Origin: Hyphobacterium sp. CCMP332
Lineage (GTDB): Bacteria > Bacteroidota > Bacteroidia > Cytophagales > CCMP332
Assembly (NCBI GenBank): GCA_014323545.1
Contig: CP058647.1
Coordinates: forward strand, 1,184,001-1,248,000
Direction of reading: 5' to 3'
Length of the DNA: 64,000 nt
Under the pieces are notes generated by a model. That model was not told the origin of the DNA. It made no database searches and saw only the letters and a program-made list of their open reading frames with translations. Made by a program: the position numbers and the translations under genes. Below are positions 8,172 through 18,179 of this stretch, one piece after another (the stretch's first letter is position 1; each line of letters starts with the position of its first letter).

Positions 8172-10139
8172 TCAAGCGATTTCGACTTTCTTTCCAAATA
8201 TACGAACTGCAAGATAGATCAGAGCAATTCCTAAAATATACAAGACAGACCAGTGTATTGGGATAATATGTGCCAGAAAAGAAATTAAAAAACTGATGAA
8301 CCCCACAGTTAAGGCATAAGGCATTTGCGTTCTAACATGATCAAGATGATAACACTGTGAAGCGAGCGAGCTTAAAATGGTGGTATCTGAAATTGGAGAG
8401 CAGTGATCTCCGAGTACGCTTCCCGCCAGTACGACAGCAATCACATGATAAAAAATAGACATGGATTCCTCCATTCCCATTCCTGTTTCCTGACATAGGA
8501 CCCAGGATGCAGGCAGTGCAAGTGGATAAAGTATGGCCATAGTTCCCCAGGAAGAACCTGTTGAAAATGCAATAAAGGCAGCCAGTAAAAAGGTGATGGC
8601 CGGCATAAAAATAGGATTGATATTTCCTTTAAATACCGAAGTAATGAACTCGGCGGTTTGGAGTTCATGCGTGACCTCTGTTAAGCTCCAGGCAAGGATC
8701 AATATTAACATAGGCGGAACCATAGTTTTAAAGCCTTCAATTAAACTGCTCATTGTCTCGGTAATGGACATAATTTTTTGCGACACCGATAATGCCACTG
8801 CAGTGGCAATTCCACTAAAAGTTGCCCATAAAAGCGATATGTAAGCATCGGCTTCACCAATAACAATTCCCAGTTTTCTGAATGTGCTCAAGTCTGTATT
8901 ATTATTAAATGAAATAGAATTCCAGACTTTTATAAATCCATCGCTTTTAGTGATAAGTTCCAATTCGAGCATGGAAGATCGGATGATATCCAAGCCTGTA
9001 TACATCAGGCCAAAAATAGTGACTGCAATAACCATCATAACGGGGATGAAACCATTGTACCATCTCGCTTTGGATTTATCTACCGGTTTAAAATGTTCTT
9101 CATCGTTATTATCATTCGTCTCGTCCTTGTCGTATTCAGTTTTACTTTCTCGCGCATCCTTTTCAGCCTGGTACATCGGTCCGTAATCTTTTTGCTGCCA
9201 AAGAATTATAAACATAAAAATTAAAGTCAAAAGAGGGTAATAAGCATATTGCAAAGAATTTAAAAACATGGAATAGGGCCCTTCATCTATTCCCAGACTT
9301 TCACTTGCCTTTGAAATATAGCCGAGCTCAGCACCAATCCATGTCGTAATAAAAGCGAGTGCCGCAATAGGTGCTGCCGTGCTGTCTACGATATAGGATA
9401 ATTTCTCTCTTGAAACTTTGAATCGATCAGTAACTGGGCGCATTGTGTTGCCGACAATTAAGGTATTGGCGTAATCATCAAAAAAAATGGCTATTCCCAT
9501 AGCCCAGGTAACCAGTTGAGCGCTTCTGGCCGATCGTGCGAATCTTGAGAGTTTTTCTACAATACCATGCATTCCGCCATTTTTGGAAATCACACTAACC
9601 ATTCCACCAATACCTACAGAAAATATTATAACTGATAAATTCCCGCTATCACCTAGCGCAACAAAAAAGTACTTGTCAATTATTGCAAAGAAGCCTTTTA
9701 AAATCCCCGACAGAGAAAAACCATATACACCTATGGCACCAATAAAAATACCGGCAAAGAGTGAGAGAATTACTTCTTTAAAAATAAGTGCCAGAGCAAT
9801 TGCTACCAAAGGAGGAATAATACTGAACCAACCCGGAACCTTGTTTATATGAATTGTTTGTTGAAAGCCTGTGCTGCTTATTTCGAATGTTGAGGAGGAC
9901 TGAATTGGAATTTTTATCAGGGTTTCTTTATAATCCAGAGAAAAGCTGTACTGATTTCCTTTATTGTCTTTGATGTTTACACCTTGCGACTTGCCAATTT
10001 CTGCTTCGGATTTAATTAATTCAATTGTCACTGAATCCTCCATCACCACATAATCCGGAGCTTTTACTTTAATAATAGCTTCTGCCTGTGAAATCGAAAA
10101 TGTTGAAAGAAAAAGAAGGGCTAAAAAAAATAGTCTCAT
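8172..10139 (-). CDS. NhaC-family sodium/proton antiporter with exported N-terminal domain
   Basis: Started at ATG 10137-10139 the protein is 655 residues with a clear signal peptide (MRLFFLALLFLSTFSISQAEA). A start 21 bp further upstream would overlap the oxidoreductase gene. Residues about 25-105 form a small beta-rich domain expected outside the membrane, then come some 12 membrane segments. NhaC-type motifs include IAIFFDDYANTLIVGNTMRPV and DSTAAPIAALAFITTWIGAELGY, with SVLGDHCSPISDTTILSS near the C-terminus. A hydrophilic Asp/Glu-rich loop (DKDETNDNNDEEH) splits the two halves. It exchanges Na+ for H+, possibly with an organic substrate as in some NhaC relatives. It lies in a compact reverse-strand run after the FAD oxidoreductase. 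Confidence 0.9.
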   Translation of the reverse strand: MRLFFLALLFLSTFSISQAEAIIKVKAPDYVVMEDSVTIELIKSEAEIGKSQGVNIKDNKGNQYSFSLDYKETLIKIPIQSSSTFEISSTGFQQTIHINKVPGWFSIIPPLVAIALALIFKEVILSLFAGIFIGAIGVYGFSLSGILKGFFAIIDKYFFVALGDSGNLSVIIFSVGIGGMVSVISKNGGMHGIVEKLSRFARSARSAQLVTWAMGIAIFFDDYANTLIVGNTMRPVTDRFKVSREKLSYIVDSTAAPIAALAFITTWIGAELGYISKASESLGIDEGPYSMFLNSLQYAYYPLLTLIFMFIILWQQKDYGPMYQAEKDARESKTEYDKDETNDNNDEEHFKPVDKSKARWYNGFIPVMMVIAVTIFGLMYTGLDIIRSSMLELELITKSDGFIKVWNSISFNNNTDLSTFRKLGIVIGEADAYISLLWATFSGIATAVALSVSQKIMSITETMSSLIEGFKTMVPPMLILILAWSLTEVTHELQTAEFITSVFKGNINPIFMPAITFLLAAFIAFSTGSSWGTMAILYPLALPASWVLCQETGMGMEESMSIFYHVIAVVLAGSVLGDHCSPISDTTILSSLASQCYHLDHVRTQMPYALTVGFISFLISFLAHIIPIHWSVLYILGIALIYLAVRIFGKKVEIA

Positions 10140-10143
10140 CGGA

Positions 10144-11265
10144 TTACATTTCATTAACAAGTTCTAGCGATAATTCCTCGGCAATTTGTGAAGCAAGGGC
10201 TACACCCATACCACTTAATCTTACCCCTATTTTTACATTTTGCGATAGGGATTTTACAATAGGGCTTTTCGAATTGCCAAAAGCCATTATTCCCGACCAC
10301 CACATTTCTTCTTTAAATTCTTTTCCATTTAAAATCAAGCTGGATTTTTCTCTGATTGCATTTTGGATGTTTTCATTGATTTCTTTATCAAATGTTTCCT
10401 CCTTTTTAAAATCTTCATTTCTTCCGCCACCGATTAAAAATCTTCTGCCTACATTTCTGAAATAATAAAAACCCTCATCAAAATGGAAACTTCCTTCAAA
10501 AGGCAAATCCATTTCTTCACTGATCATGACCAGGCCTCTGCCCGGATAAATATCAAGGTCTGAAGTTAATTTTTTTAAATAAGCATTATTACAAAAAACC
10601 ACTTTCTTGCCAAGAAATCGATGTCCTTCCACTGAATAAAGTTCAACAGCCTTTCCCAGATCTTTATAATTGTTAATCTCAATTCCGGAAAAAATCTGAA
10701 CCCCTCTTTCCGTTGCCAATTCCCTCAATCTTTTGATCATCAAACCTGAATGCAATTGACCTTCAAGGGGATTAAATAGTAGCGCTTTACACCAATCCGG
10801 GTTAAAATTGAATTTCGAAATCAATTTAATCTTTTCGCTAAATACATTTATTCCAAAAATCCCTTTTAAATCATCATTGATTTCTTCCAGTCTATCTAAA
10901 AGTCGGATTTGTTCTTGATTGAGTATTTCGAATCCGCCATAATTTCTGTAATCAATATTTTTATCTCCCAGCCTTTTTCTCAAAAGTTCTAAACCCTTCC
11001 ATCGTTGCTCTACCAGTTTCAGCATTTGATCCTTGCCCATACCGGCTTTGTCACTGATTAATTCGGTAAATGAACCAAAACATGCAAAACCGGCATTTCT
11101 CGTACTGGCCGAGGAGGGCATGGCATCTTTTTCAAGGACGGATACAGATAGATTAGGTGATTTTTCGATCAGAGCATTAGCCAAAGACAAACCGCTGATG
11201 CCGGCCCCTACAATTATAATATCAGATTTGTAAAAGACATTCTCCCAAAAACTGATCATTGACAA
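10144..11265 (-). CDS. FAD-dependent oxidoreductase (DAO/glycine oxidase-like)
   Basis: A 373-residue flavoprotein of the D-amino-acid/glycine oxidase fold. The dinucleotide-binding motif IIIVGAGISGLSLANAL begins near residue 16, followed by the Glu of SVLEKD that binds the ribose. PSSASTRNAGFACFG matches the substrate/flavin-contact region of the family. The C-terminal GVRLSGMGVALASQIAEEL is the second FAD contact. Substrates are probably secondary or primary amino acids or amines; none can be named. It is the first gene of a reverse-strand cluster NhaC-RidA-DUF554. The 4-bp gap to NhaC makes co-transcription very likely, and RidA would deal with its imine products. Confidence 0.87.
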   Translation of the reverse strand: MSMISFWENVFYKSDIIIVGAGISGLSLANALIEKSPNLSVSVLEKDAMPSSASTRNAGFACFGSFTELISDKAGMGKDQMLKLVEQRWKGLELLRKRLGDKNIDYRNYGGFEILNQEQIRLLDRLEEINDDLKGIFGINVFSEKIKLISKFNFNPDWCKALLFNPLEGQLHSGLMIKRLRELATERGVQIFSGIEINNYKDLGKAVELYSVEGHRFLGKKVVFCNNAYLKKLTSDLDIYPGRGLVMISEEMDLPFEGSFHFDEGFYYFRNVGRRFLIGGGRNEDFKKEETFDKEINENIQNAIREKSSLILNGKEFKEEMWWSGIMAFGNSKSPIVKSLSQNVKIGVRLSGMGVALASQIAEELSLELVNEM

Positions 11266-11321
11266 GAGATAATTTAACAGTTAAATAATCCAGGATAATC
11301 ATCGAAATAACACTTTTTCGC

Positions 11322-11816
11322 ATGCTTTGCAAAATGAAGTTTTTTCAGAGTTTGATTTTCATTTTGCTCGTCTGCATGGGTTTTCATGTGAAAGCACAAA
11401 TTAAATGGACTAAAGAAGAACTTCAAAAATCATACAAAACCCATAAAGGAAAGAAAATCAAACTGGAAGAATTTAAGAGTGAGGCCCTTTTAATCTTTTT
11501 TCTTTCACAGGAATGTCCTTTATGCCAGAACTACAGCTTGACAATTAATAAACTGCAAAAAGCATTTTCCCAATTAAAAATGATAGCCGTTTTTCTTGGT
11601 AAAATCAATTCAAAGCTAGAATTGAAAGCCTCGGATATTATGTTCCCAATCAAATGCGGCCATGTGATCAGTTGAATCTAAGGGATTAGGAACAAAGAGA
11701 TTATTGTCTTTTTAAATGCTTTGACAGATAAATCAAACCTTTGCGGCACTCCCAAAATATTAGTTGTTTTTGACAACAATGAAGTCTGGAATAAACGTAA
11801 AATAGGTTCAGTTTAA
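11322..11816 (+). pseudogene. broken exported thioredoxin-fold (redoxin) gene
   Basis: The intact 5' part encodes 117 residues: a signal peptide ending near VKAQ, then a thioredoxin-like start with the CxxC pair Cys65/Cys68 in SQECPLCQNYS. A TGA at 11673-11675 ends it, with a TAA two codons on. In the same frame sense coding then resumes up to TAA 11814-11816 and reads NLCGTPKILVVFDNNEVW, which looks like the cis-Pro (TP) strand and following beta-strand a thioredoxin fold needs. The downstream part therefore seems to be the missing C-terminal half of the same gene, cut by two nonsense codons. A sequencing error is an alternative. The family assignment is fair; the function is probably lost. 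Confidence 0.6.
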
Positions 11817-11824
11817 TAGTGTTT

Positions 11825-12154
11825 TTAGCAGAGATCTTTATCTACATTAATCAATTCAAACAATTGATTAAAAACAGATTTTGCATTTTTCCAATTGTTG
11901 ATGTCAATACAATAGTAAACGGAATTTCCTTCAATATTGCCCTTAATTAAACCTGCTAATTTTAATTCACGCAAATGTTGTGAAACGGTAGGTTGTGCAA
12001 GACCAAGATGCGTAACCAGGTCATTATTAATACAAGTCTTTGATTCAGCTAAATATTGAAGGATAGCAATTCTCGCTGGATGTGAAAATATGCGTGCCAA
12101 TTGAGCAATGGCATTCTGCTCAAGATCAAATAAATCAGTACGGCTTACTCCCAT
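11825..12154 (-). CDS. ArsR-family winged-helix repressor
   Basis: A 109-residue regulator with the ArsR/SmtB fold. The region LARIFSHPARIAILQYLAES leads into the recognition helix-turn-helix GLAQPTVSQHLRELKLAGLIKG and the wing GNSVYYCID. The classical metal-binding ELCVCD motif of alpha-3 is not seen. Single cysteines sit at TCINN and YYCID, so it may be a non-metal member. It is followed upstream on the same strand by a Cys-rich protein gene 50 bp away, a likely functional partner or operon member. It converges on the broken redoxin gene. Confidence 0.88.
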   Translation of the reverse strand: MGVSRTDLFDLEQNAIAQLARIFSHPARIAILQYLAESKTCINNDLVTHLGLAQPTVSQHLRELKLAGLIKGNIEGNSVYYCIDINNWKNAKSVFNQLFELINVDKDLC

Positions 12155-12204
12155 TTATATTTTGTGTGATCACAATATTACATTATAGTTAAGTATCACT
12201 GAAA

Positions 12205-12684
12205 TTAGAGCTCAATAATTTCACGTTCATTTAGCTCGATGGAAAATTTCTCAATTTCCACATTATTTAAATAATCTTCTTCCAGTAAATTGGCCCAGGT
12301 ATTGAGATAAATGGCAACGTGTTGATTATTATTTCTTTCCAGATATTTTTGATCCTTTGGAAGCCTTGACAATACAAATCTATCACTTAATTTTTCGAGT
12401 TTCATCAAATCTTCTATACTCAGGCCTTTACTCAGCAATTCTGAAATCAGCAGATCAATGGGCATACGACTATTATCACAATAATCCTCACATTGATCGT
12501 TCCAGTCCCCACTTCTTTGCAATGCAATCCGGTGAATTTCTGCCGGCTTCAAACTGGTTAGTTCCTGAGCCAGATATCCGCAATTGCAATGCCCCATATG
12601 GCCCCACTGATAATTTTTTTCTTTTTCTATTCTGTCAGCTGCTCGTCTCATCGCAGCTATTAATTCCGGATTTGCCTTTGCCAT
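12205..12684 (-). CDS. conserved hypothetical protein with His/Cys cluster
   Basis: A 159-residue soluble protein I recognise only as a conserved Bacteroidota hypothetical. A potential metal or redox site is visible: His29, His32, Cys33 and Cys35 in WGHMGHCNCGYL, and Cys65 and Cys69 in DQCEDYCD. The rest is helical and acidic, including LISELLSKGLSIEDLMKLEKLSDRFV. There is no signal peptide or membrane segment. It is the first gene of a reverse-strand pair with the ArsR repressor, 50 bp apart. Its product could supply or sense the ligand of that repressor, but this is a guess. Confidence 0.7.
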   Translation of the reverse strand: MAKANPELIAAMRRAADRIEKEKNYQWGHMGHCNCGYLAQELTSLKPAEIHRIALQRSGDWNDQCEDYCDNSRMPIDLLISELLSKGLSIEDLMKLEKLSDRFVLSRLPKDQKYLERNNNQHVAIYLNTWANLLEEDYLNNVEIEKFSIELNEREIIEL

Positions 12685-12780
12685 GTACTTTTATTTTTGG
12701 AACAATAATACGTTCAAGAGGTTTTATTTTTATAAAATATCGCTAACCACAAAAAGAGATATTGCCAATAAATTCAAAAC

Positions 12781-12813
12781 TTGTAAATTTTTATTATTCC
12801 GAACTTATCTTTG
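12781..12813 (+). promoter_or_regulatory. Bacteroidota-type promoter of the secreted propeller gene
   Basis: TTG at 12781-12783 and TATCTTTG at 12806-12813 match the -33 and TAnnTTTG -7 elements with a 22-nt spacer, slightly long. The ATG is 35 nt further on. Confidence 0.4.
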
Positions 12814-12847
12814 ATTATTCTTCTTTTAAAATTACTGATTAACAATT

Positions 12848-15565
12848 ATGATTAAAACACAAAAGTATTTACTCCAGTCGGCCTTGGTTTTTGCCTTCAT
12901 TTTTTTGCATTGTGCTGTATCTGCACAATCTAAAATGCAGGAATCAAATTTTTCTAAATTAGAAAAGGAATACGATCAATTCAGAAATCAAAACGATCTG
13001 GATAATGTCAAAGCTTGGAAATGGCAGGCGCGATGGCTTGACTTTCAATCGAAGCGCTTAAATACCGATGGTAGCATGAGTAACCCGGATATTTTTCTTC
13101 AGGAGGCTATTAATGTCAATCAATTAAAGAAAAATTCAAGCTCTCAAAAATCAAGTAATTGGTCGCCGGTAGGCCCCGACTTTTTATATCCTTCCAATTT
13201 TCCCGACCGACAGCACGGAATGGGAAGAATTAATACAATTGCCTTCCATCCGTCGGATTCAAATATTTTCTGGGTCGGAGTTGCACAGGGCGGAGTATGG
13301 AAAACAATTGACGGCGGACAAAACTGGAATCCGATTTCAGACAATTTGCCCATTATAAGAATCAGTGACATTGCCGTGGATCCCGTCAATCCAAATGTTT
13401 TGTATGTATGTGTGGGTGATTATGCCTATATCGGCGTTGCACTGGATACGGATGATCGCAAACGTCACACGCATTACGGCATGGGTGTATATAAGACGAC
13501 AGATGGAGGAAATACATGGGCTCCAACCGGATTGACATTCAACCAAACACAATTGGATGTTTCCTTGACACGAAGAGTGCTTATCGATCCGAATAATACT
13601 CAAAATTTGGTCGCGGGAGGTGTCAATGGCATCTACCGATCGACCGATGCCGGTGCCAACTGGATTCAAATTAATGATTCCCTGATCTGGGATTTGGTTC
13701 AGGACCCTGTAAACCCCAATGTCATCTATGCAGCCACAGGCTATTTAGCCAATAGAAATATCGGAACGGCGGGAATATTAAAATCTGTAGATTTCGGCCA
13801 AAGCTGGAGCACTTTAAATACCGGGATTCCCGGAAAAAATGCTGTTCAACGGATTAAACTAGCCATAGCACCAAGTGATAATAATGCCATTTATGCACTT
13901 ACATGTGGTATGAGCAGAGGTTATTATGCCCTGTATTTTTCAGATGATGCCGGTGCTACCTGGAATCAACAATCCAACAGTTCAAACGCACCTAACATCC
14001 TGCACTGGGGCAGTGGAAGTGGATCCGGTGGCCAGGGTACATATGATCTTTCCCTCCTGGTTGATGCCGGAAATAAATTTAGAATTATGACCGGAGGCAT
14101 TAATATCTGGGGTTCAGACGATGCCGGTGGAAGCTGGAAAGGCGCCAGTTACTGGCTCGGTTTTTACGGTCCCAGCGTGCATGCCGATCATCATTTCTTT
14201 GCCTATAATCCATTGAATCAAGCCTATTATATGTGTCATGATGGTGGCCTTTCAAAAACCTATCAGGTGGGCTTTGAAACATGGACCAACATAAACAATG
14301 GTGCCACATGGCCAACGGTATGGACCGATTTGAGCGATATGCAGATCACTTCTTATTATCGCCTTGGACTGAGCATCGCTAATCCGGGTTATTTAGTAGC
14401 AGGATCTCAGGATAATTCTACAACAGTAAAAACACCCAGTTCCTGGTTGAATGTAATTGGCGGTGATGGCATGGATTGTGCCATGGATCCAATAAATCCC
14501 GATATCGTTTACGGATCTTCTCAATACGGAAATTTCTATCGTTCCGATGACGGGGGGCAAAATTTTAATTATATCAGCAATACGCCTTCGAACAGTGATG
14601 AAGGTGGTTGGACCACACCAATTGAGGTCAATATCAGTAATCCGACCAACGTTTATTTGGGCTACGGAGATTTATGGAAAAGTACAGACAGAGGGGATAA
14701 CTGGACTGCTATTTCCAACTTTCCCAATATGAGCGGCTCGAACGTTGCACCTCCCATCTCGGATTTTGATCTTGATTTTCCTAATGACAATAAAATATAT
14801 GTAGCTTCCAGGTTGTATTTTTCAAGAAGTACCCTCAGTAAATTTTGGGTATCAAGCAATGGAGGAACAAATTGGAATAATAGGACGAATGGATTACCTG
14901 ATAGCCTTTTTTTTACAAGTGTAGAGTGTGCAAGTGGTAGCAGTGATGCTGTTTATGTTACTCTTGGTGGTTTTGAAGATGGAGAAAAAGTCTACCTAAC
15001 TACAAACGATGGTATTAACTGGCAAAACATTTCCCATAATTTGCCAAATGTTCCTATAAATGTCATTGTCCACCAGGAATCATCACCTTTAAATACAATT
15101 TATGTTGGAACAGATGTCGGGGTATACTATTCCAATGATACGCTGGGCAGCTGGGAATTATTCAGTACTAACCTTCCCAATGTAATTGTCAGCGATCTTG
15201 AGATTGATTATATAAATCAAAAATTATACGCTGCAACATTTGGTAGAGGTATTTGGCTGAGCGATTTGGCCAGTCAATCACCGGTGGCTCTGGAAGCTAA
15301 GACTTTGTTAAATTCATTGGAAATTAAAGCATACCCAAATCCAAACTCCGGAGATTTTACATTGAATTTTAATAAGGCTTTGGACTCTGAAATTGAAATG
15401 GAAATTGTGGATGTGATGGGAAGAAGGATTGAGGTAAGAAAAATTCAAAAAGGAGTAAGCACACTTCCCCTTAGTCTCGACCAAAAGGGGATCAATGGTT
15501 TATTGTATCTGCGTTTTAAAAAGGGCCATGCCTCAGAAGTTATTAAAATTATTGTCGAACCATAA
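12848..15565 (+). CDS. secreted VPS10/sortilin-type beta-propeller protein with type IX sorting domain
   Basis: A 905-residue exported protein. The signal peptide runs to about residue 27 (AVSAQ). Residues about 95-810 are repeated BNR/sortilin-like blades, seen as recurring Asp-box-like SxDxGxxW motifs: TIDGGQNWNP, TTDGGNTWAP, STDAGANWIQ, SVDFGQSWST, SDDAGATWNQ, SDDGGQNFNY, STDRGDNWTA. The last about 75 residues (KAYPNPNSGDFTLNF onward, ending VIKIIVEP) form a type A C-terminal sorting domain for the type IX secretion system, so the protein is secreted or cell-surface attached. Ligand or enzymatic activity is unknown; BNR propellers include glycosidases, and VPS10 types bind peptides. It is monocistronic, with a terminator 60 bp downstream. 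Confidence 0.9.
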   Translation: MIKTQKYLLQSALVFAFIFLHCAVSAQSKMQESNFSKLEKEYDQFRNQNDLDNVKAWKWQARWLDFQSKRLNTDGSMSNPDIFLQEAINVNQLKKNSSSQKSSNWSPVGPDFLYPSNFPDRQHGMGRINTIAFHPSDSNIFWVGVAQGGVWKTIDGGQNWNPISDNLPIIRISDIAVDPVNPNVLYVCVGDYAYIGVALDTDDRKRHTHYGMGVYKTTDGGNTWAPTGLTFNQTQLDVSLTRRVLIDPNNTQNLVAGGVNGIYRSTDAGANWIQINDSLIWDLVQDPVNPNVIYAATGYLANRNIGTAGILKSVDFGQSWSTLNTGIPGKNAVQRIKLAIAPSDNNAIYALTCGMSRGYYALYFSDDAGATWNQQSNSSNAPNILHWGSGSGSGGQGTYDLSLLVDAGNKFRIMTGGINIWGSDDAGGSWKGASYWLGFYGPSVHADHHFFAYNPLNQAYYMCHDGGLSKTYQVGFETWTNINNGATWPTVWTDLSDMQITSYYRLGLSIANPGYLVAGSQDNSTTVKTPSSWLNVIGGDGMDCAMDPINPDIVYGSSQYGNFYRSDDGGQNFNYISNTPSNSDEGGWTTPIEVNISNPTNVYLGYGDLWKSTDRGDNWTAISNFPNMSGSNVAPPISDFDLDFPNDNKIYVASRLYFSRSTLSKFWVSSNGGTNWNNRTNGLPDSLFFTSVECASGSSDAVYVTLGGFEDGEKVYLTTNDGINWQNISHNLPNVPINVIVHQESSPLNTIYVGTDVGVYYSNDTLGSWELFSTNLPNVIVSDLEIDYINQKLYAATFGRGIWLSDLASQSPVALEAKTLLNSLEIKAYPNPNSGDFTLNFNKALDSEIEMEIVDVMGRRIEVRKIQKGVSTLPLSLDQKGINGLLYLRFKKGHASEVIKIIVEP

Positions 15566-15625
15566 TGTCCGATATAGAACATTTCAATTAAAAATTGAAC
15601 AATAAAAATTATATTTAAATAGATT

Positions 15626-15648
15626 AAGCCTCTGAATTTCAGGGGCTT
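15626..15648 (+). terminator. intrinsic terminator after the propeller gene
   Basis: A 10-bp stem AAGCCTCTGA/TCAGGGGCTT (one G-T pair) with a 3-nt loop ATT is followed by ATTTATTAT. It is well placed between the propeller gene and the permease gene. Confidence 0.72.
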
Positions 15649-15700
15649 ATTTATTATGGCACTTCTATTGATGCAATCTATAGAATAAAAATCCAGAACT

Positions 15701-18103
15701 ATGCTCAGGAATTATATACTCGTTGCGATTCGTCATATTTGGAAAGATAAATTCTATACTTTCTTAAACATTTTTGGGCTAGCCATAGGCATTACTTGTT
15801 TTATTCTGATTCTCTTGTTTATCAGAGACGAATTGTCTTATGAAAAGAAATTCTCAAAGCACGATAAAACCTACCGGGTTTGCGAAATAATCGCTTCTCC
15901 TGGTGGCGGTGAAAATTCAGCCAGTGTCCCTATTCCAATGAAAAGGACACTATTAAACGATTACCCCGATCTTATTGAAAATGCAGTTCGGCTCTTTAAT
16001 TTTCAGTCTTCCAAGTTTGTGCTCGAAATTGAAGACGAAACATATATAGAAAAAAAACTATTCTTTGTCGATTCTTCCTTTTTTGAAATTTTTGATTACC
16101 CCGTTGTAAAAGGAAACCTTGACAAGGCCTTGTCAGATCCATTTAGTGTTGTACTGACAGTAGAAGCTGCAAAAAAATATTTTGGAGATCAGGATCCTAT
16201 AGGAAAAGAAATGCGCGGACAGGGACAGGATCAAAGTTCTACCGTGAGAGCCGTGATCGACCCCAGTGGCATAAATACGCATCTCGATTTTAATGTATTG
16301 GTGCCAATTTACCCGGCCCTAAGAGAATGGACACTTAATAATTATTACTGGAATCCCGCATGGACCTACATCGTTCTAAAAGATGGGGTTGATCCTAAAG
16401 AACTTGAGTCCCGTTTTCCTGAGCTGGTTAAAAAATATTTTCCCGATCACATTATAGATGTATCTACAATGTATTTGATGCCACTCGACGATATCCATTT
16501 AAAATCCAATCTGGATTTTGAAATGCACCCCAACAGCGATATTACCTATGTCTATATTTTTGCGGTAATCGCTTTTCTGGTATTGGTCATTTCATGTACC
16601 AATTTTATCAATCTGGCCACTGCAAGAACGGCCAACAGATCAAAAGAAGTGGGTATGCGTAAAGTAATGGGCGCACATAAAGGTCAATTGGTAAGTCAGT
16701 TTTTAGGCGAAACCATCTTCCAAAGTTTTGTCGCACTTTTGATCGGTATAATATTCGCCGAACTTTTGCTAAATACCTTTAACAGTTTTTCAGGTAAAAG
16801 TTTTAATCACGATTTTGTGCTGGAGCCTTTCATGATATTTAGTTTTATTGGTATTGGCCTTATCACAGGAATAATTTCAGGCATTTACCCCGCATTTTAT
16901 TTATCGAGTTTCAGACCTTCAAAAGTTTTGAAAGGAGGTATAAGCCTGAGTATGCGAAAATTTGGGTTCAGACAGGTTTTGGTTGTTTTGCAATTTTCCA
17001 TTTCGATTATTTTAATTGTCGGTACCATCGTGGCTTTTCAGCAGTTGAGATATCTGCAAAAAGCAAATCTGGGCTTTGATGAAGAAAAAGTTTTGGTCGT
17101 TCCTTTTAACAATGGCCTTCCAATTGCCAGATGGGATGCCATGTACCAGGAGTTTGTGGATCATCCGAGTATTAGCAATATGAGTGGAACTTCTCATGTT
17201 ATGGGAAGTGGTCATCAAACCGATTCTTATCGTTTTGAAGGCTCACAGGAAAATCTTCAAATCGCATTTATCAATTATTCAGAAAATTTTGCCGGCACCT
17301 TTGGTGTAGAGTTATTAGCAGGCCGGGATTTTCTCAAAGAGTTTAGAGGAGATACATTGTATACACCCGGTATCGTCAATGAGGCTTTTGTTCAAAAACT
17401 CGGTTTAAAATCTCCGGAAGATGCCATCAATAAAAAATTATATAAAACGCAGGGTAGAACTGTCAAAATTGTTGGAGTCACAAAGAACTTTCATTTTGCT
17501 TCCTTGCATCACGATGTTACTCCAATCGTTGTTGAAGGCCCAAGAGTAACGCGATTTGGAATGGGCGCCAATTATTTGACTGTTCGCTTTGACGGCAAAG
17601 ATTTTGAAGGCGTGAAGAGTCATACTAAAAAAGTATTGTCTGAATTTTTTCCCCATACACCATATGAATATTTCTTTCTCGAAGATAACCTCGACCGTTT
17701 GTATGAAACCGAGAATATCATGAGTAAAGTAATAACGACATTTTCAATATTTGCCATTGTCGTTGCCTGTATGGGTCTCCTCGGTCTGACCGCCTTTGCC
17801 GCTGAACAGAGAACCAAAGAATTAGGAATCAGAAAGGTCTTAGGAGCAACAGAAGAAAATATCATAGTTCTATTAAGTAAAGAATTTGTTACACTTGTCA
17901 TTGTGGCTGTTGCCATTTCAATCCCAATATCCTGGTATGGATTAAACGTATGGTTAAATGATTTTGCCTATCGCGTAGACATACAATGGTGGATATTTCC
18001 AATAGCCGGATTGGTGGCGCTATTGGTGGCCATTACAACTGTAGGTATTCAGGCCTATAAAGCCGCTACGCTGAATCCTATCGATAGCATTTCTTATGAG
18101 TAA
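15701..18103 (+). CDS. MacB/FtsX-type ABC transporter permease
   Basis: An 800-residue inner-membrane protein with the duplicated layout common in Bacteroidota: an N-terminal membrane segment (FLNIFGLAIGITCFILILLF), a periplasmic core domain at about 50-275, three membrane segments around 285-415 containing ARTANRSKEVGMRKVMGAHKGQ, a second periplasmic domain at about 450-660, and a final FtsX domain with RTKELGIRKVLGATEENI. No ATPase gene is adjacent, which is normal for this group. Members of the family couple ATP hydrolysis to mechanical movement for export of peptides, antibiotics or lipoproteins. The substrate is unknown. Confidence 0.93.
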   Translation: MLRNYILVAIRHIWKDKFYTFLNIFGLAIGITCFILILLFIRDELSYEKKFSKHDKTYRVCEIIASPGGGENSASVPIPMKRTLLNDYPDLIENAVRLFNFQSSKFVLEIEDETYIEKKLFFVDSSFFEIFDYPVVKGNLDKALSDPFSVVLTVEAAKKYFGDQDPIGKEMRGQGQDQSSTVRAVIDPSGINTHLDFNVLVPIYPALREWTLNNYYWNPAWTYIVLKDGVDPKELESRFPELVKKYFPDHIIDVSTMYLMPLDDIHLKSNLDFEMHPNSDITYVYIFAVIAFLVLVISCTNFINLATARTANRSKEVGMRKVMGAHKGQLVSQFLGETIFQSFVALLIGIIFAELLLNTFNSFSGKSFNHDFVLEPFMIFSFIGIGLITGIISGIYPAFYLSSFRPSKVLKGGISLSMRKFGFRQVLVVLQFSISIILIVGTIVAFQQLRYLQKANLGFDEEKVLVVPFNNGLPIARWDAMYQEFVDHPSISNMSGTSHVMGSGHQTDSYRFEGSQENLQIAFINYSENFAGTFGVELLAGRDFLKEFRGDTLYTPGIVNEAFVQKLGLKSPEDAINKKLYKTQGRTVKIVGVTKNFHFASLHHDVTPIVVEGPRVTRFGMGANYLTVRFDGKDFEGVKSHTKKVLSEFFPHTPYEYFFLEDNLDRLYETENIMSKVITTFSIFAIVVACMGLLGLTAFAAEQRTKELGIRKVLGATEENIIVLLSKEFVTLVIVAVAISIPISWYGLNVWLNDFAYRVDIQWWIFPIAGLVALLVAITTVGIQAYKAATLNPIDSISYE

Positions 18104-18179
18104 AAATTTTTAGTTTTCTGTATTGATGGCTTATTGCTAATTGCTATTAACTTGCGTTTTCAAATCAATAGACATTGCA

